Assembly (NCBI RefSeq): GCF_002964665.1
Contig: NZ_PQBZ01000002.1
Location: 372,001-436,000 of the forward strand
Direction of reading: 5' to 3'
DNA from: Pseudoalteromonas sp. T1lg23B
GTDB lineage: Bacteria; Pseudomonadota; Gammaproteobacteria; Enterobacterales; Alteromonadaceae
DNA: 64,000 nt
Program-made: the position numbers and the translations under genes
Shown here: positions 27,795 to 36,714 of the stretch, one piece after another
Position numbering within the stretch: position 1 is the stretch's first letter
How the letters are laid out: the number at the start of each line of letters is the position of its first letter
The notes under the pieces: model-generated
The model's database searches: none
Told to the model about the DNA's origin: nothing
The model's input: only the letters and a program-made list of their open reading frames with translations

Positions 27795-28940
27795 ATGAAC
27801 AAATACCTATCGTTAGTGAGTGCATTATTGCTTACTAATCCGTTAGTCACCTATGGCAATAGCGCATTCAACATGCGTGAAGGTGTCACTGATATCAGCC
27901 AGAATGTTTATCAGCTTCATATGACCATATTTTTGATCTGCTGTGCGATCGGTGTGGTTGTATTTGCTGTGATGTTTTGGGCCATGATACATCACCGTAA
28001 GTCAAAAGGGGCTGAACCCGCGCAGTTTCATGAGAGTACCAAAGTAGAGATTCTCTGGACTGCAATTCCTTTTCTAATTCTTGTCGTGATGGCTATACCA
28101 GCGACAAAAACGTTGATAGCTATGGAAGATGTCAGTAAAGCCGACTTGACCATAAAAGTGACAGGCTCTCAATGGAAATGGCACTACGAGTACATGGGGC
28201 ATGATGTAGACTTTTATTCCGTATTATCTACGCCAATGGCTCAGATCAACGATCAAGAGGCAAAAGCAGAGAACTATCTATTAGAAGTGGATAAACCTCT
28301 TGTCATACCTACAGATAGAAAAGTCCGCTTTTTAATGACATCTGATGATGTTATTCATTCTTGGTGGGTGCCAGATTTTGCAGTCAAGAAAGATGCAAAT
28401 CCTGGTTTCATTAACGAAGCTTGGACGCGAGTAAACGAAGCAGGCATCTATCGCGGACAGTGCGCTGAATTGTGTGGTAAAGATCACGGGTTTATGCCTG
28501 TTGTGGTGGATGCTCGACCTCCAGAGGAGTTTGATAGCTGGCTGCAAGAAGCTAAGCAACAAAAACTCGATGAGGCCGCTGCAAGTGCGGCATTGCTGGA
28601 TCAGACGCTGAGCAAAGAGGAGTTAATGGAGACCGGCGAAAAAGTGTATATGGCGTATTGTGCAGCTTGCCACCAGCCCACAGGTATGGGTCTGCCCGGA
28701 GTATTTCCCGCACTTAAAAACAGCCCAATCGTGTTAGGCGATGTGAAAGATCATATTGATATCATTTTGCATGGTAAACCAGGAACGGCCATGCAGGCAT
28801 TCGCTAAGCAGTTATCAATTAAAGAAATAGCAGGCGTTGTAACCTTTAAGCGTAACAGCTGGGGGAATGATTTAGACCAGGTAATACAACCTAGCGAAGT
28901 GCAAGCGCGCATAGATGCGAATAAGGAGGCCAGCCAATGA
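27795..28940 (+). CDS. ctaC: Cytochrome c oxidase subunit II with fused cytochrome c
   Basis: Subunit II takes electrons from cytochrome c through its CuA centre. The 381-residue protein has a signal peptide, two membrane segments (about 42-65 and 85-105), and a CuA domain: His in DDVIHSWW, Cys223, Glu, Cys227, His231 and Met234 in CAELCGKDHGFM. A cytochrome c domain is fused behind it with heme site CAACH at 289-293 and an axial Met later, as in caa3-type enzymes. Start follows AGGAG. Its stop overlaps the ctaD start as ATGA. Confidence 0.95.
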   Translation: MNKYLSLVSALLLTNPLVTYGNSAFNMREGVTDISQNVYQLHMTIFLICCAIGVVVFAVMFWAMIHHRKSKGAEPAQFHESTKVEILWTAIPFLILVVMAIPATKTLIAMEDVSKADLTIKVTGSQWKWHYEYMGHDVDFYSVLSTPMAQINDQEAKAENYLLEVDKPLVIPTDRKVRFLMTSDDVIHSWWVPDFAVKKDANPGFINEAWTRVNEAGIYRGQCAELCGKDHGFMPVVVDARPPEEFDSWLQEAKQQKLDEAAASAALLDQTLSKEELMETGEKVYMAYCAACHQPTGMGLPGVFPALKNSPIVLGDVKDHIDIILHGKPGTAMQAFAKQLSIKEIAGVVTFKRNSWGNDLDQVIQPSEVQARIDANKEASQ

Positions 28941-30520
28941 GTACGGTAGCAGAATCACACAACAGTCATCATGAACATCACGGCGCTAAAGGTATAAAAC
29001 GCTGGTTGTATACGACAAATCACAAAGATATAGGCACACTCTATCTCATTTTCTCACTCACCATGTTCCTGATCGGTGGGGCAATGGCAATGGTGATCCG
29101 TGCTGAGCTCTTTCAGCCTGGTCTGCAATTAGTCGACCCGCATTTTTTTAATCAAATGACCACTGTACATGGCCTAATCATGGTTTTTGGTGCTGTGATG
29201 CCCGCCTTCACGGGTTTAGCAAACTGGATGGTACCTATGATGATTGGCGCGCCAGATATGGCGCTCCCTAGAATGAACAACTGGAGCTTTTGGATATTGC
29301 CATTTGCATTTGCAATTTTACTGTTGTCGTTATTTATGGAAGGTGGCGGTCCCGCATTTGGTTGGACTTTCTACGCCCCCCTATCTACGACCTATAGTAA
29401 TGACAATACGGCCTTGTTTGTGTTCGCTGTTCATATTATGGGGATTAGTTCGATCATGGGGGCCATTAACGTCATCGTTACCATAGTGAATTTACGAGCC
29501 CCAGGGATGACTTGGATGAAGCTTCCCTTATTTGTGTGGACTTGGTTGATAACGGCATTCCTACTGATTGCTGTTATGCCTGTACTGGCGGGCGCGGTGA
29601 CTATGGTGCTAACTGACAAGTACTTCGGCACTAGCTTCTTTGATGCTGCTGGCGGTGGCGACCCTGTTATGTTCCAGCATATCTTCTGGTTCTTTGGGCA
29701 CCCTGAAGTTTACATCATGATATTGCCAGCATTTGGTATCATTTCGACTATTATACCTACATTTTCTCGTAAGAAACTGTTTGGTTATGCGTCAATGGTC
29801 TATGCCACCTCTTCAATCGCATTGCTATCCTTTATCGTGTGGGCTCACCACATGTTCACAACTGGGATGCCGCTGGCTGGTGAGTTATTCTTTATGTATG
29901 CCACTATGCTGATCTCAGTGCCAACGGGCGTTAAGGTATTCAACTGGGTCGCGACCATGTGGCGAGGATCGATTAGCTTTGAAGTACCGATGTTATTTGC
30001 CATCGCCTTTATCGTATTGTTCACATTAGGTGGTTTTTCTGGACTTATGTTGGCCATCACCCCTGCTGATTTTCAATACCACGACACCTATTTTGTGGTA
30101 GCACATTTCCATTACGTGTTAGTAACAGGTGCCATCTTCTCCATTATGGCTGCCGCTTACTATTGGCTCCCAAAATGGACGGGTCATATGTATAACATCA
30201 CGCTGGCAAAATGGCACTTCTGGTTATCACTTGTGAGCGTCAATGTGCTGTTTTTCCCGATGCACTTTGTTGGTCTGGCTGGCATGCCAAGACGGATCCC
30301 TGATTACGCGCTGCAATTTGCTGATTTTAACGCAATCATCAGTATTGGTGGCTTTGCCTTTGGATTGTCGCAACTGCTGTTTGTGTTGGTGGTATACAAA
30401 TGTGCAAAAGGTGGTGAGTCAGTACCTAACAAAGTATGGGATGGCGCAGAAGGCTTAGAGTGGGAAGTGCCATCACCAGCACCGTATCACACATTTTCAA
30501 CGCCGCCAGAGGTGAAATAA
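28937..30520 (+). CDS. ctaD: Cytochrome c oxidase subunit I
   Basis: The catalytic subunit of the heme-copper oxidase, 527 residues and twelve membrane segments. Visible marks are the low-spin heme ligand region TTVHGLIMVFGAVMP, the CuB site FWFFGHPEVYIMILPAFG with the cross-linked His-Tyr, AHHMFTTG, and the heme ligands in VVAHFHYVLVTG. PEVYIMILP with the Glu of the D pathway marks an A-family oxidase. The start overlaps ctaC by 4 bases, and its TAA overlaps the ctaG ATG as TAATG, pointing to translational coupling. Confidence 0.97.
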   Translation: MSTVAESHNSHHEHHGAKGIKRWLYTTNHKDIGTLYLIFSLTMFLIGGAMAMVIRAELFQPGLQLVDPHFFNQMTTVHGLIMVFGAVMPAFTGLANWMVPMMIGAPDMALPRMNNWSFWILPFAFAILLLSLFMEGGGPAFGWTFYAPLSTTYSNDNTALFVFAVHIMGISSIMGAINVIVTIVNLRAPGMTWMKLPLFVWTWLITAFLLIAVMPVLAGAVTMVLTDKYFGTSFFDAAGGGDPVMFQHIFWFFGHPEVYIMILPAFGIISTIIPTFSRKKLFGYASMVYATSSIALLSFIVWAHHMFTTGMPLAGELFFMYATMLISVPTGVKVFNWVATMWRGSISFEVPMLFAIAFIVLFTLGGFSGLMLAITPADFQYHDTYFVVAHFHYVLVTGAIFSIMAAAYYWLPKWTGHMYNITLAKWHFWLSLVSVNVLFFPMHFVGLAGMPRRIPDYALQFADFNAIISIGGFAFGLSQLLFVLVVYKCAKGGESVPNKVWDGAEGLEWEVPSPAPYHTFSTPPEVK

Positions 30521-31071
30521 TGGCGCACAGTGGCTTGTTAAAAAAATTGACACTGGTGGTCATTGGCATGTTTGCTTTTGCTTTTGCCTTGGTGCCTCTC
30601 TACGACGTGTTTTGTGATGTTACAGGACTCAACGGCAAGCCATCGCTTGAAGCAGCCAATGCAAGCCAGACTGTGGTTGACACAAGAAGTGTCGATGTGA
30701 GTTTTACGACGCACAGCCAGCAAAGCGCACCGTTTGAGGTGAAGTCTAAGCAATACAGCGTCAACGTCAAGCCAGGGGAAATGGCAGAGGTTAAATTTAG
30801 TGCTAAAAACATGAGCTCCCAAGCGCGCGTGATGCAGGCTGTACCTTCGGTGAGCCCAGGTAAGGCTGCTAAGTACTTACACAAAATGGCTTGTTTTTGC
30901 TTTGATCAGCAAGCCTTTGAAGCGAATCAAGAAGTTGAGTTCACATTAGTGTTTTATGTGGATACTGAACTTCCAGAAGAAATTAAAGAGCTTACCCTGT
31001 CGTATACCGTATTTGATATTAGCGAAACCACCGCTCGTACCAAGGTAGAGGCTAAGCAACAGGCAGGTTAG
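30520..31071 (+). CDS. ctaG: Cytochrome oxidase copper chaperone CtaG (Cox11)
   Basis: Cox11 delivers copper to the CuB site of subunit I. The 183-residue protein has one N-terminal membrane segment (about 9-28), PLYDVFCDVTGLNGK just after it, and a periplasmic Ig-like domain with the copper-binding CFC pair in HKMACFCFDQQ. ATG at 30520 shares its A with the TAA of ctaD; a longer frame from 30436 lies inside ctaD and is spurious. It sits 9 bases ahead of ctaE. Confidence 0.95.
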   Translation: MAHSGLLKKLTLVVIGMFAFAFALVPLYDVFCDVTGLNGKPSLEAANASQTVVDTRSVDVSFTTHSQQSAPFEVKSKQYSVNVKPGEMAEVKFSAKNMSSQARVMQAVPSVSPGKAAKYLHKMACFCFDQQAFEANQEVEFTLVFYVDTELPEEIKELTLSYTVFDISETTARTKVEAKQQAG

Positions 31072-31080
31072 GAGATAGTC

Positions 31081-31953
31081 ATGGAAAAATATGAGAATTA
31101 CTACGTACCAGAGCAAAGCCATTGGCCTATTGTAGGTGCTGTGGCAATGTTCTTAATTGCAGCTGGTGCGGGCTTAACTGTTATGCAGTTGTCCAGTGAA
31201 GCGAGTAGCGGTCAGTATGTCCTGTATGCGGGGCTCGGTATACTTTTCTACATGTTGTATGGATGGATTAAAAACGTTATTCATGAGTCGCAAACCGGTT
31301 TGTACTCAAAACAAATGGATAGATCATTTAGACAGGGTATGAGTTGGTTTATATTTTCGGAAGTCATGTTCTTTTGTGCGTTTTTTGGCGCCTTGTTTTA
31401 TGCGCGAGTATTGTCAGTTCCCTGGCTTGGGGGAGAGGGCAACAATGCGATGACCAATGAAGTACTTTGGCCTGCTTTTGAAGCCGCATGGCCACTCCTT
31501 TCGACGCCCGCTGGAGAGACCACGCAGGCTATGGGTTGGGAAGGCTTACCACTTATAAATACTTTAATTCTACTCAGTTCATCGGTCACTATACATTTTG
31601 CGCATGTTGCCATTGAAAAAGATCAGCGTGCAAAGGTGAAGTTATTCCTAGGTGCTACCGTGATGTTAGGTTGTATTTTCTTAGCCTTGCAAGTGCTCGA
31701 ATATATCCACGCCTATCGAGATTTAGATCTGACCTTACAGGCCGGTATCTATGGTAATACCTTCTTTATGTTAACAGGTTTCCACGGTATGCATGTGACA
31801 TTAGGAACGGTGTTGTTACTCATAGTGTTACTACGCATTTTCAAAGGACACTTAGATTCTAAGCAACATTTTGCGTTTCAAGCGGCAGCTTGGTATTGGC
31901 ACTTTGTAGATGTTGTGTGGCTGTGTCTATTTGTATTTGTATATGTGTTGTAA
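31081..31953 (+). CDS. ctaE: Cytochrome c oxidase subunit III
   Basis: A 290-residue protein with seven membrane segments. Marks of subunit III include YYVPEQSHWPIVGA at the start, FIFSEVMFFCAFFGALFYAR, GFHGMHVTLGT and the C-terminal AAAWYWHFVDVVWLCLFV. It has a TAGGAGATAGTC ribosome site. It stabilises the catalytic core. The last 95 bases overlap the opposing DUF2909 frame. Confidence 0.96.
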   Translation: MEKYENYYVPEQSHWPIVGAVAMFLIAAGAGLTVMQLSSEASSGQYVLYAGLGILFYMLYGWIKNVIHESQTGLYSKQMDRSFRQGMSWFIFSEVMFFCAFFGALFYARVLSVPWLGGEGNNAMTNEVLWPAFEAAWPLLSTPAGETTQAMGWEGLPLINTLILLSSSVTIHFAHVAIEKDQRAKVKLFLGATVMLGCIFLALQVLEYIHAYRDLDLTLQAGIYGNTFFMLTGFHGMHVTLGTVLLLIVLLRIFKGHLDSKQHFAFQAAAWYWHFVDVVWLCLFVFVYVL

Positions 31954-32161
31954 CCATCGGGGTGCGGTTAAGTTTAATCGCACCCAACTGTGCTGCAATG
32001 ATGATTATCAATAAAACGATTGCGGAGAATATTACACGACGACCCAGATAGAAAGACATCGGCTTACCATCTGTCGGGTTTTTCAACATCAGAAATAACG
32101 CTCTAAATAAGTTAAAAATAATAAAAAGTAGTAAAAAAATAATAATAAATTTAATAAGCAT
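31859..32161 (-). CDS. DUF2909-family small membrane protein
   Basis: A 100-residue protein on the opposite strand within the oxidase cluster. Residues 1-70 match the DUF2909 pattern: a hydrophobic start MLIKFIIIFLLLFIIFNLFRAL, a polar middle, and a second membrane segment VIFSAIVLLIIIIAAQLGAI. Family members of about 70 residues are common beside SURF1 in gammaproteobacteria. The last 30 residues here run into ctaE in antisense and lack family character, so the gene seems to have lost its normal stop or tolerates an extended tail. Function is unknown; a role in oxidase assembly is suggested only by place. Confidence 0.72.
   Translation of the reverse strand: MLIKFIIIFLLLFIIFNLFRALFLMLKNPTDGKPMSFYLGRRVIFSAIVLLIIIIAAQLGAIKLNRTPMVTTHIQIQIDTATQHLQSANTKLPLETQNVA
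31960..31985. other. Stem-loop at the ctaE / DUF2909 junction
   Basis: A 10-bp stem (31960-31969 with 31976-31985, one G-U pair) closes a 6-base loop just after the ctaE stop. No T run follows on either strand, so it may be an RNA-stabilising or weak termination structure. Confidence 0.45.
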
Positions 32162-32172
32162 AGCGAGTCCTT

Positions 32173-32892
32173 ATGCAAAAAAAAGTTAAGCTCAAGTCTA
32201 GTTCAGTTATTACGTTGGTGATAGTCATTATCGTAATATGTACTTGTTTAGCTCTGGCGGCATGGCAGTGGCAAAGAGCGAAAGATAAGGCGCACTTGCT
32301 TGCACAACAGGATAAGCAATTGAACTTAACTGCGGAGCAGATTTTAGCGTTACCAGCGCAGCAAAATAATGGTCTTTTCACCACCATTAAAGGTCGATTT
32401 TTACCATCCTTTGTTTGGTTTTTAGATAACCAAACTTTAAACGGTCAAGTGGGGTTTGATGTACTCGCGTTGTTTGCTTTAAGTGGTTACACCCAGAAAA
32501 AAGTACTCGTCAATCTAGGTTTCATTCGGCCTCTTCGTGAACGTCAGATCCCAAGTATTACGCTGCCGGAGCAATCGCTCTCCTTACAGGTCGTCATTAA
32601 ATCTGAGGATATTGCCGGTTTTACGCTTGCATCCGAACCGAGTATGGACGCTATTCAACCGCAACTCCTACAATATATAGATATAGACTTTCTTAGCGAG
32701 CGCTCTGACGAGCAGATATTCCCATTGGTGGCATATCAATACGGAAGCAACCCAATCCTTGCAAACCCTCATTACACACATGTGGTTATGCCCCCAGAAA
32801 AGCACAAAGCCTATGCACTGCAGTGGTTGTTAATCGCTTTGGCGGCGGCACTGGTGGCGTATTTCGCAATAAAAAAAGGAGAGCACGAATGA
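32173..32892 (+). CDS. SURF1-family oxidase assembly protein
   Basis: SURF1 (Shy1) assists insertion of heme a into subunit I. The 239-residue protein has the expected two membrane segments at the ends (about 14-32 and 216-234), the LALAAWQWQRAKDKA motif after the first, GRFLPSFVWFLDNQTLNGQVGFDVL in the periplasmic part and a C-terminal HKAYALQWLLIAL. The stop overlaps the next start as ATGA. Confidence 0.92.
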   Translation: MQKKVKLKSSSVITLVIVIIVICTCLALAAWQWQRAKDKAHLLAQQDKQLNLTAEQILALPAQQNNGLFTTIKGRFLPSFVWFLDNQTLNGQVGFDVLALFALSGYTQKKVLVNLGFIRPLRERQIPSITLPEQSLSLQVVIKSEDIAGFTLASEPSMDAIQPQLLQYIDIDFLSERSDEQIFPLVAYQYGSNPILANPHYTHVVMPPEKHKAYALQWLLIALAAALVAYFAIKKGEHE

Positions 32893-33389
32893 TTTCAAAA
32901 CCTTTAGGTGTATTTATTGGTTGCTGTGTCGTGCCTTTGGCACTTGCCTATACAGCGGTAAAGTTAGAGTGGATACCTGAGCACACAACCAATCATGGAC
33001 AATTTTTACAATCCGAGGTGCGTGTCCCGAGCTGGCATGTGCAAAACAATGAATTATGGACCATTGCGATTAATGCGCCTGACTCGTGTCAAAGCGCATG
33101 TGAGGCACAATTGAGCGCTTTGCAAAATTTATATACAGCACTTGGTAAACACCAGAAACATGTCGGTCTGGCGGTGCTTAATCGCAGTCATGAAGTCACA
33201 GACCTTAGTCAATATCAAAGCTATCAGCTAGAAGAAGACTTGCCTGAGGCACATCTTTACTTGATAGACCATCGTGGGCTTGTGGTATTGCAGTATCAGT
33301 ATTACCAAGATGAAGAAAAGAATCGACTTGAGCAAAAAGGTTTACTTAAAGATTTAAAAAAACTATTGAAATATGCGCGTAGTAGCTAA
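32889..33389 (+). CDS. Membrane-anchored CxxxC protein of the oxidase locus
   Basis: The start ATG at 32889 overlaps the SURF1 stop; an earlier frame start at 32823 lies within SURF1 and is rejected. The 166-residue protein has an N-terminal anchor (about 5-24) and a probable periplasmic domain with Cys67 and Cys71 in DSCQSACEAQL, the spacing of the SCO copper site. Later SVALMNP of SCO is mirrored by LYLIDHRGLVVLQY. A thioredoxin-like fold is likely. Homologues are named only as oxidase biogenesis cluster proteins. It may handle copper or thiols for CuA; this is inference. Confidence 0.75.
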   Translation: MISKPLGVFIGCCVVPLALAYTAVKLEWIPEHTTNHGQFLQSEVRVPSWHVQNNELWTIAINAPDSCQSACEAQLSALQNLYTALGKHQKHVGLAVLNRSHEVTDLSQYQSYQLEEDLPEAHLYLIDHRGLVVLQYQYYQDEEKNRLEQKGLLKDLKKLLKYARSS

Positions 33390-33398
33390 GGAGTCTAC

Positions 33399-34412
33399 AT
33401 GAATAAGGGATATAAGTTACTTATTTTGGCAGCGTGTACGCTTGCTTTGTTGGTGGTTTCACTGGGCGCATACACGCGCCTTAGTAATGCAGGATTAGGG
33501 TGCCCAGATTGGCCAGGTTGCTACGGATTTTTAACGGTGCCGAACGAGTCTCACGAGTTATCTGTCGTGGAACAGAACTTTCCAAATGCTCAGGTTGAGC
33601 CCAAAAAAGCTTGGATCGAAATGATACACCGCTATTTTGCATCATTGTTGGGGTTATTAATTGTGGTTTTGTGCGCTATTGCTTTTAGGCAACGCAGGAA
33701 CAAAAGCACTCAACAAGCCGTGGTACCTTTTAAGCACTCGTTGTTATTGATGGTGATGGTGTTATTTCAGGGGATGCTGGGTATGTGGACGGTCACAATG
33801 AATCTTCAGCCATTTGTGGTGATGGGGCATTTATTAGGTGGTTTTACCATTTTAGCTCTGCTGGTACTAATGTATTTACGCGTTCACCAATCTTCTAATA
33901 TCGCCGTAGCCTCCAATGCTGGACATTTCTTGTGGGCGATAGCAGCACTGGTTGTGTTAGTAATCCAAATTGCGCTAGGCGGATGGGTCGCTGCAAATTA
34001 TGCAGCGCCTCATTGCACTGGATTGCCAGTGTGTAGCAACATAGAGCTTTTCTCAATCGAAAGCTTGTTTCACTTACCTGTAGGGCAAAGTAATTACGAG
34101 TTTGGCGTCTTACCATTTGAAACGAGACTCTCAATCCACTTTATTCATCGCCTTTGGGCCATGGTCACGGCTCTAACCATTGTTTGGGTTGGTTGGAAAA
34201 TATATAGAGCTGAGACCAGCTCTAAGATAAAAAACGCGGTTGTTCTAGTGTGCTGTGTGCTGTTTGCTCAGCTTTTCTTAGGAGGATTGATAGTACATCT
34301 TCAGTTCCCACTACTACTCACTCTTTTTCATAATGTGATGGCTGCATTGCTATTACTAAGCATGGTTAGATTATGCTTTTTATTAGCTGCAAAACAAGGA
34401 GCTACAATATGA
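33399..34412 (+). CDS. ctaA: Heme A synthase
   Basis: CtaA (Cox15) oxidises the heme O methyl group to the formyl of heme A. The 337-residue, eight-segment protein shows LVVSLGAYTRLSNAGLGCPDWPGCYG near the N-terminus, the heme-ligand histidines in WIEMIHRYFASLLG and MGHLLGG, the second-half pair in IHFIHRLWAM and LTLFHNVMAALL. The cysteine pair of the GLGCPDWPGCYG and APHCTGLPVC loops is present. AGGAG lies upstream. Its stop overlaps the ctaB start as ATGA. Confidence 0.95.
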   Translation: MNKGYKLLILAACTLALLVVSLGAYTRLSNAGLGCPDWPGCYGFLTVPNESHELSVVEQNFPNAQVEPKKAWIEMIHRYFASLLGLLIVVLCAIAFRQRRNKSTQQAVVPFKHSLLLMVMVLFQGMLGMWTVTMNLQPFVVMGHLLGGFTILALLVLMYLRVHQSSNIAVASNAGHFLWAIAALVVLVIQIALGGWVAANYAAPHCTGLPVCSNIELFSIESLFHLPVGQSNYEFGVLPFETRLSIHFIHRLWAMVTALTIVWVGWKIYRAETSSKIKNAVVLVCCVLFAQLFLGGLIVHLQFPLLLTLFHNVMAALLLLSMVRLCFLLAAKQGATI

Positions 34413-35311
34413 CTGTTTTAGAATTATCTCAAAAGTGGCACTTGGCCTCTAAACTGACACTTGGCAATTATTTAGAGATTTGTAAGATCAAAGTTGTCCT
34501 TATGTTGGTACTGACTGCATGGATAGGCATTGCGTTAGCACCTGATATGCAGCGAGGTTGGGTTGCACAAATGATGAGTTTGCTGGGGATTGGATTGCTT
34601 TCGGCGTCAGCCGCCGCAGTGAATCACGTTGTAGACAGAGAAATAGATAAAAAAATGGCACGTACACGCCATCGACCCGTTGCGACTTCACAGCTTAGCA
34701 TTAAAGCTGCATTGATATTTGCTTTTGTTATCGCGGTGGTTGGCTGTGTCCTGTTACTGGTTTGGAGTAATTTACTATGTACCTTATTAACGCTCGGAGC
34801 ATTGGTTGGATATGCGGTAGTTTATACCCTATTTCTGAAACGAGCCACGCCACAAAATATTGTAATCGGAGGGTTAGCGGGGGCAATGCCTCCGTTGCTG
34901 GGCTGGGTCAGCGAAACAGGTTCTTTAAGCGCGCCACCGTGGTTGTTGGTAATGATAATCTTTACATGGACACCGCCCCATTTTTGGGCGCTTGCAATAG
35001 CCAGAAAAAATGACTATCAAAGAGCCAATATTCCGATGTTACCCGTTACCCATGGTGTTGCATTTACCAAGCTGTGTATTATCGCGTATAGCATTTTGCT
35101 GGCGATAGTCTGTATGTTGCCTTATTTAATCGGCATGTCGGGGTGGATTTACTTGTTATCAGCGGTGCTACTCAATGCGATATTTATTGGTAAAAGTATC
35201 AACTTGTATTTGCACCAGTGTGAGCAGCGAGCTATGGCACTTTTTCGTTTTTCGATCAGTTATTTACTGATACTATTTGTCGCATTATTTATCGATAGGT
35301 GGTGGATGTAA
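34409..35311 (+). CDS. ctaB: Protoheme IX farnesyltransferase (heme O synthase)
   Basis: A UbiA-type prenyltransferase of 300 residues that adds farnesyl to heme B. The two acidic motifs are present: AAVNHVVDREIDKKMARTRHRPV (read N-x3-D-x3-D) and the second-half loop with RKNDYQRANIPMLP. ATG at 34409 has AAGGAG upstream and overlaps ctaA by 4 bases; the frame upstream to 34373 lies within ctaA. Its TAA overlaps the ATG of the SCO gene. Confidence 0.95.
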   Translation: MTVLELSQKWHLASKLTLGNYLEICKIKVVLMLVLTAWIGIALAPDMQRGWVAQMMSLLGIGLLSASAAAVNHVVDREIDKKMARTRHRPVATSQLSIKAALIFAFVIAVVGCVLLLVWSNLLCTLLTLGALVGYAVVYTLFLKRATPQNIVIGGLAGAMPPLLGWVSETGSLSAPPWLLVMIIFTWTPPHFWALAIARKNDYQRANIPMLPVTHGVAFTKLCIIAYSILLAIVCMLPYLIGMSGWIYLLSAVLLNAIFIGKSINLYLHQCEQRAMALFRFSISYLLILFVALFIDRWWM

Positions 35312-35913
35312 TGAGGGTTTGGTGGGTTGCTCTATTCGTGTTATTGGTCTCATGCTCAGAGCCCGAAGAAGTGTCTGAGCATACCATCCATTATCAACAA
35401 GCGAAGACATTGTCTAACTTTGAGCTATATGATCAAAACAATAACCTCGTCACTGAGCAAGCTTTATTGGGGCAATGGACCTTCGTTTTTTTAGGGTATA
35501 CCAACTGTCCTGATATTTGCCCTATGACTTTGGCAAAGCTCACAAGCGTCCATAAACAGCTTAAAGATACGTATCCTGTCAATATTTGGTTTGTATCAGT
35601 CGATCCTAAAAGAGATGATGTCCAAAAACGCAAAGCTTATATCGACTACTTTAATGGCGACTTTAAAGCTTTAAGTAATGAACATGCTCAATTGTTTCCA
35701 TTAGTGAGAAACATGGGATTAATCTATGCCATCAATAACAGTGATCGTAATGACTATTATGTAGACCATAGTGCATCTGTTGCATTGATGAATCCAAATG
35801 GAGCATTAACCGCTATCTTTAAAGCACAGTTTCTCCCAAGTGAAGTACCTTTGATAAATAGCGACTTGATCGTTGAGGATTTCAAAATAGTTGCTTCGCA
35901 ATATACAGAGTAA
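35311..35913 (+). CDS. SCO1/SenC-family copper lipoprotein
   Basis: SCO proteins carry copper to CuA or reduce its cysteines. The 200-residue protein begins with a lipoprotein signal (MRVWWVALFVLLVSC, lipid Cys15), then a thioredoxin-like fold with the copper site CPDIC in GYTNCPDICPMTLAK and the third ligand His in YYVDHSASVALMNP. ATG at 35311 shares its A with the ctaB TAA. It closes the oxidase operon; a hairpin follows. Confidence 0.94.
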   Translation: MRVWWVALFVLLVSCSEPEEVSEHTIHYQQAKTLSNFELYDQNNNLVTEQALLGQWTFVFLGYTNCPDICPMTLAKLTSVHKQLKDTYPVNIWFVSVDPKRDDVQKRKAYIDYFNGDFKALSNEHAQLFPLVRNMGLIYAINNSDRNDYYVDHSASVALMNPNGALTAIFKAQFLPSEVPLINSDLIVEDFKIVASQYTE

Positions 35914-35917
35914 TAGA

Positions 35918-35945
35918 TGGTGGCGTATTGCCACCAAATACTTTT
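35918..35945 (+). terminator. Probable terminator of the oxidase operon
   Basis: A perfect 7-bp stem TGGTGGC/GCCACCA (35918-35936) with a 5-base loop, then AATACTTTTCC. The T run is short. Confidence 0.65.
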
Positions 35946-36052
35946 CCTAACACCTTCATTAATTTGTCTTTCTTGTCATAAGTTTTATGGCTTTTTCGTG
36001 ATCAGCGTCTAAGCTAAATTTATGAGTATATAAATCAGAACTGTGCCCAAAA

Positions 36053-36325
36053 ATGTTAAAACTTCCTTCAGAATTAGCTGTTAGCAAGGTAGAGGAGCTG
36101 CATCAGCAACTACTTCAGGAGTTAGAGACTGAGCAGGATGTTTGTATCGATGTATCTGAAGTAAGTCGTATTGATACAGCGTCAATCCAGTTGCTATGTG
36201 CATTGCAAAAGCACCTTTTTACAGTCAGCCACAAGATTCTTTGGCATGGGCAAAGTCAAGCATTTTCCCATGCTGTGGCAGAGCTGGGTTTAACAGAGTT
36301 TTTAGCGCTAGATGGTTCAAATTAA
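36053..36325 (+). CDS. STAS-domain protein of the chemotaxis operon
   Basis: A 90-residue STAS domain (anti-anti-sigma fold): VCIDVSEVSRIDTASIQLLCAL contains the usual loop with Asp-Thr-Ala-Ser, where the Ser could be phosphorylated in related anti-anti-sigma factors. A stand-alone STAS gene at the head of a che operon is seen in Shewanella, Vibrio and Pseudomonas-type clusters. Its role in chemotaxis is not settled. No strong ribosome site precedes the ATG. Confidence 0.85.
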   Translation: MLKLPSELAVSKVEELHQQLLQELETEQDVCIDVSEVSRIDTASIQLLCALQKHLFTVSHKILWHGQSQAFSHAVAELGLTEFLALDGSN

Positions 36326-36334
36326 GGGGTTGGT

Positions 36335-36697
36335 ATGAAGAAAATTTTGGCAGTAGATGATTCAGCATCAATGAGACAAATGGTTGGCTTTACGCTAAAA
36401 AAAGCAGGGTTTGATGTAACGGAAGCACGCGACGGTAGTGAAGCGCTCAACATCGCAAAGCAACAAGGCTTTGACGCAGTGATCTCAGATGTGAACATGC
36501 CAGTCATGGATGGTATCACTCTGATTCGAGAGTTACGAAACTTACCTAACTATAAATTTACGCCTTTACTGATGCTCACTACCGAATCTGGTCTAGATAA
36601 AAAAACAGAGGGTAAAGCTGCAGGCGCCACAGGCTGGATAGTTAAGCCATTTAATCCCGAGCAGTTATTAGCGGTGTTAAAAAAAGTAATTCGCTAA
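36335..36697 (+). CDS. cheY: CheY-like response regulator
   Basis: A 120-residue single receiver domain with the acidic pair Asp8-Asp9, phospho-acceptor Asp52 (VISDVNMPVMDG), Thr near 82 in MLTTES and Lys near 104 in IVKPF. Phosphorylated by the neighbouring CheA, it would bind the flagellar switch or serve as a phosphate sink for another CheY elsewhere. It lies 9 bases after the STAS gene. Confidence 0.9.
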   Translation: MKKILAVDDSASMRQMVGFTLKKAGFDVTEARDGSEALNIAKQQGFDAVISDVNMPVMDGITLIRELRNLPNYKFTPLLMLTTESGLDKKTEGKAAGATGWIVKPFNPEQLLAVLKKVIR

Positions 36698-36714
36698 ACT
36701 GAGGAGCTGGGTTT

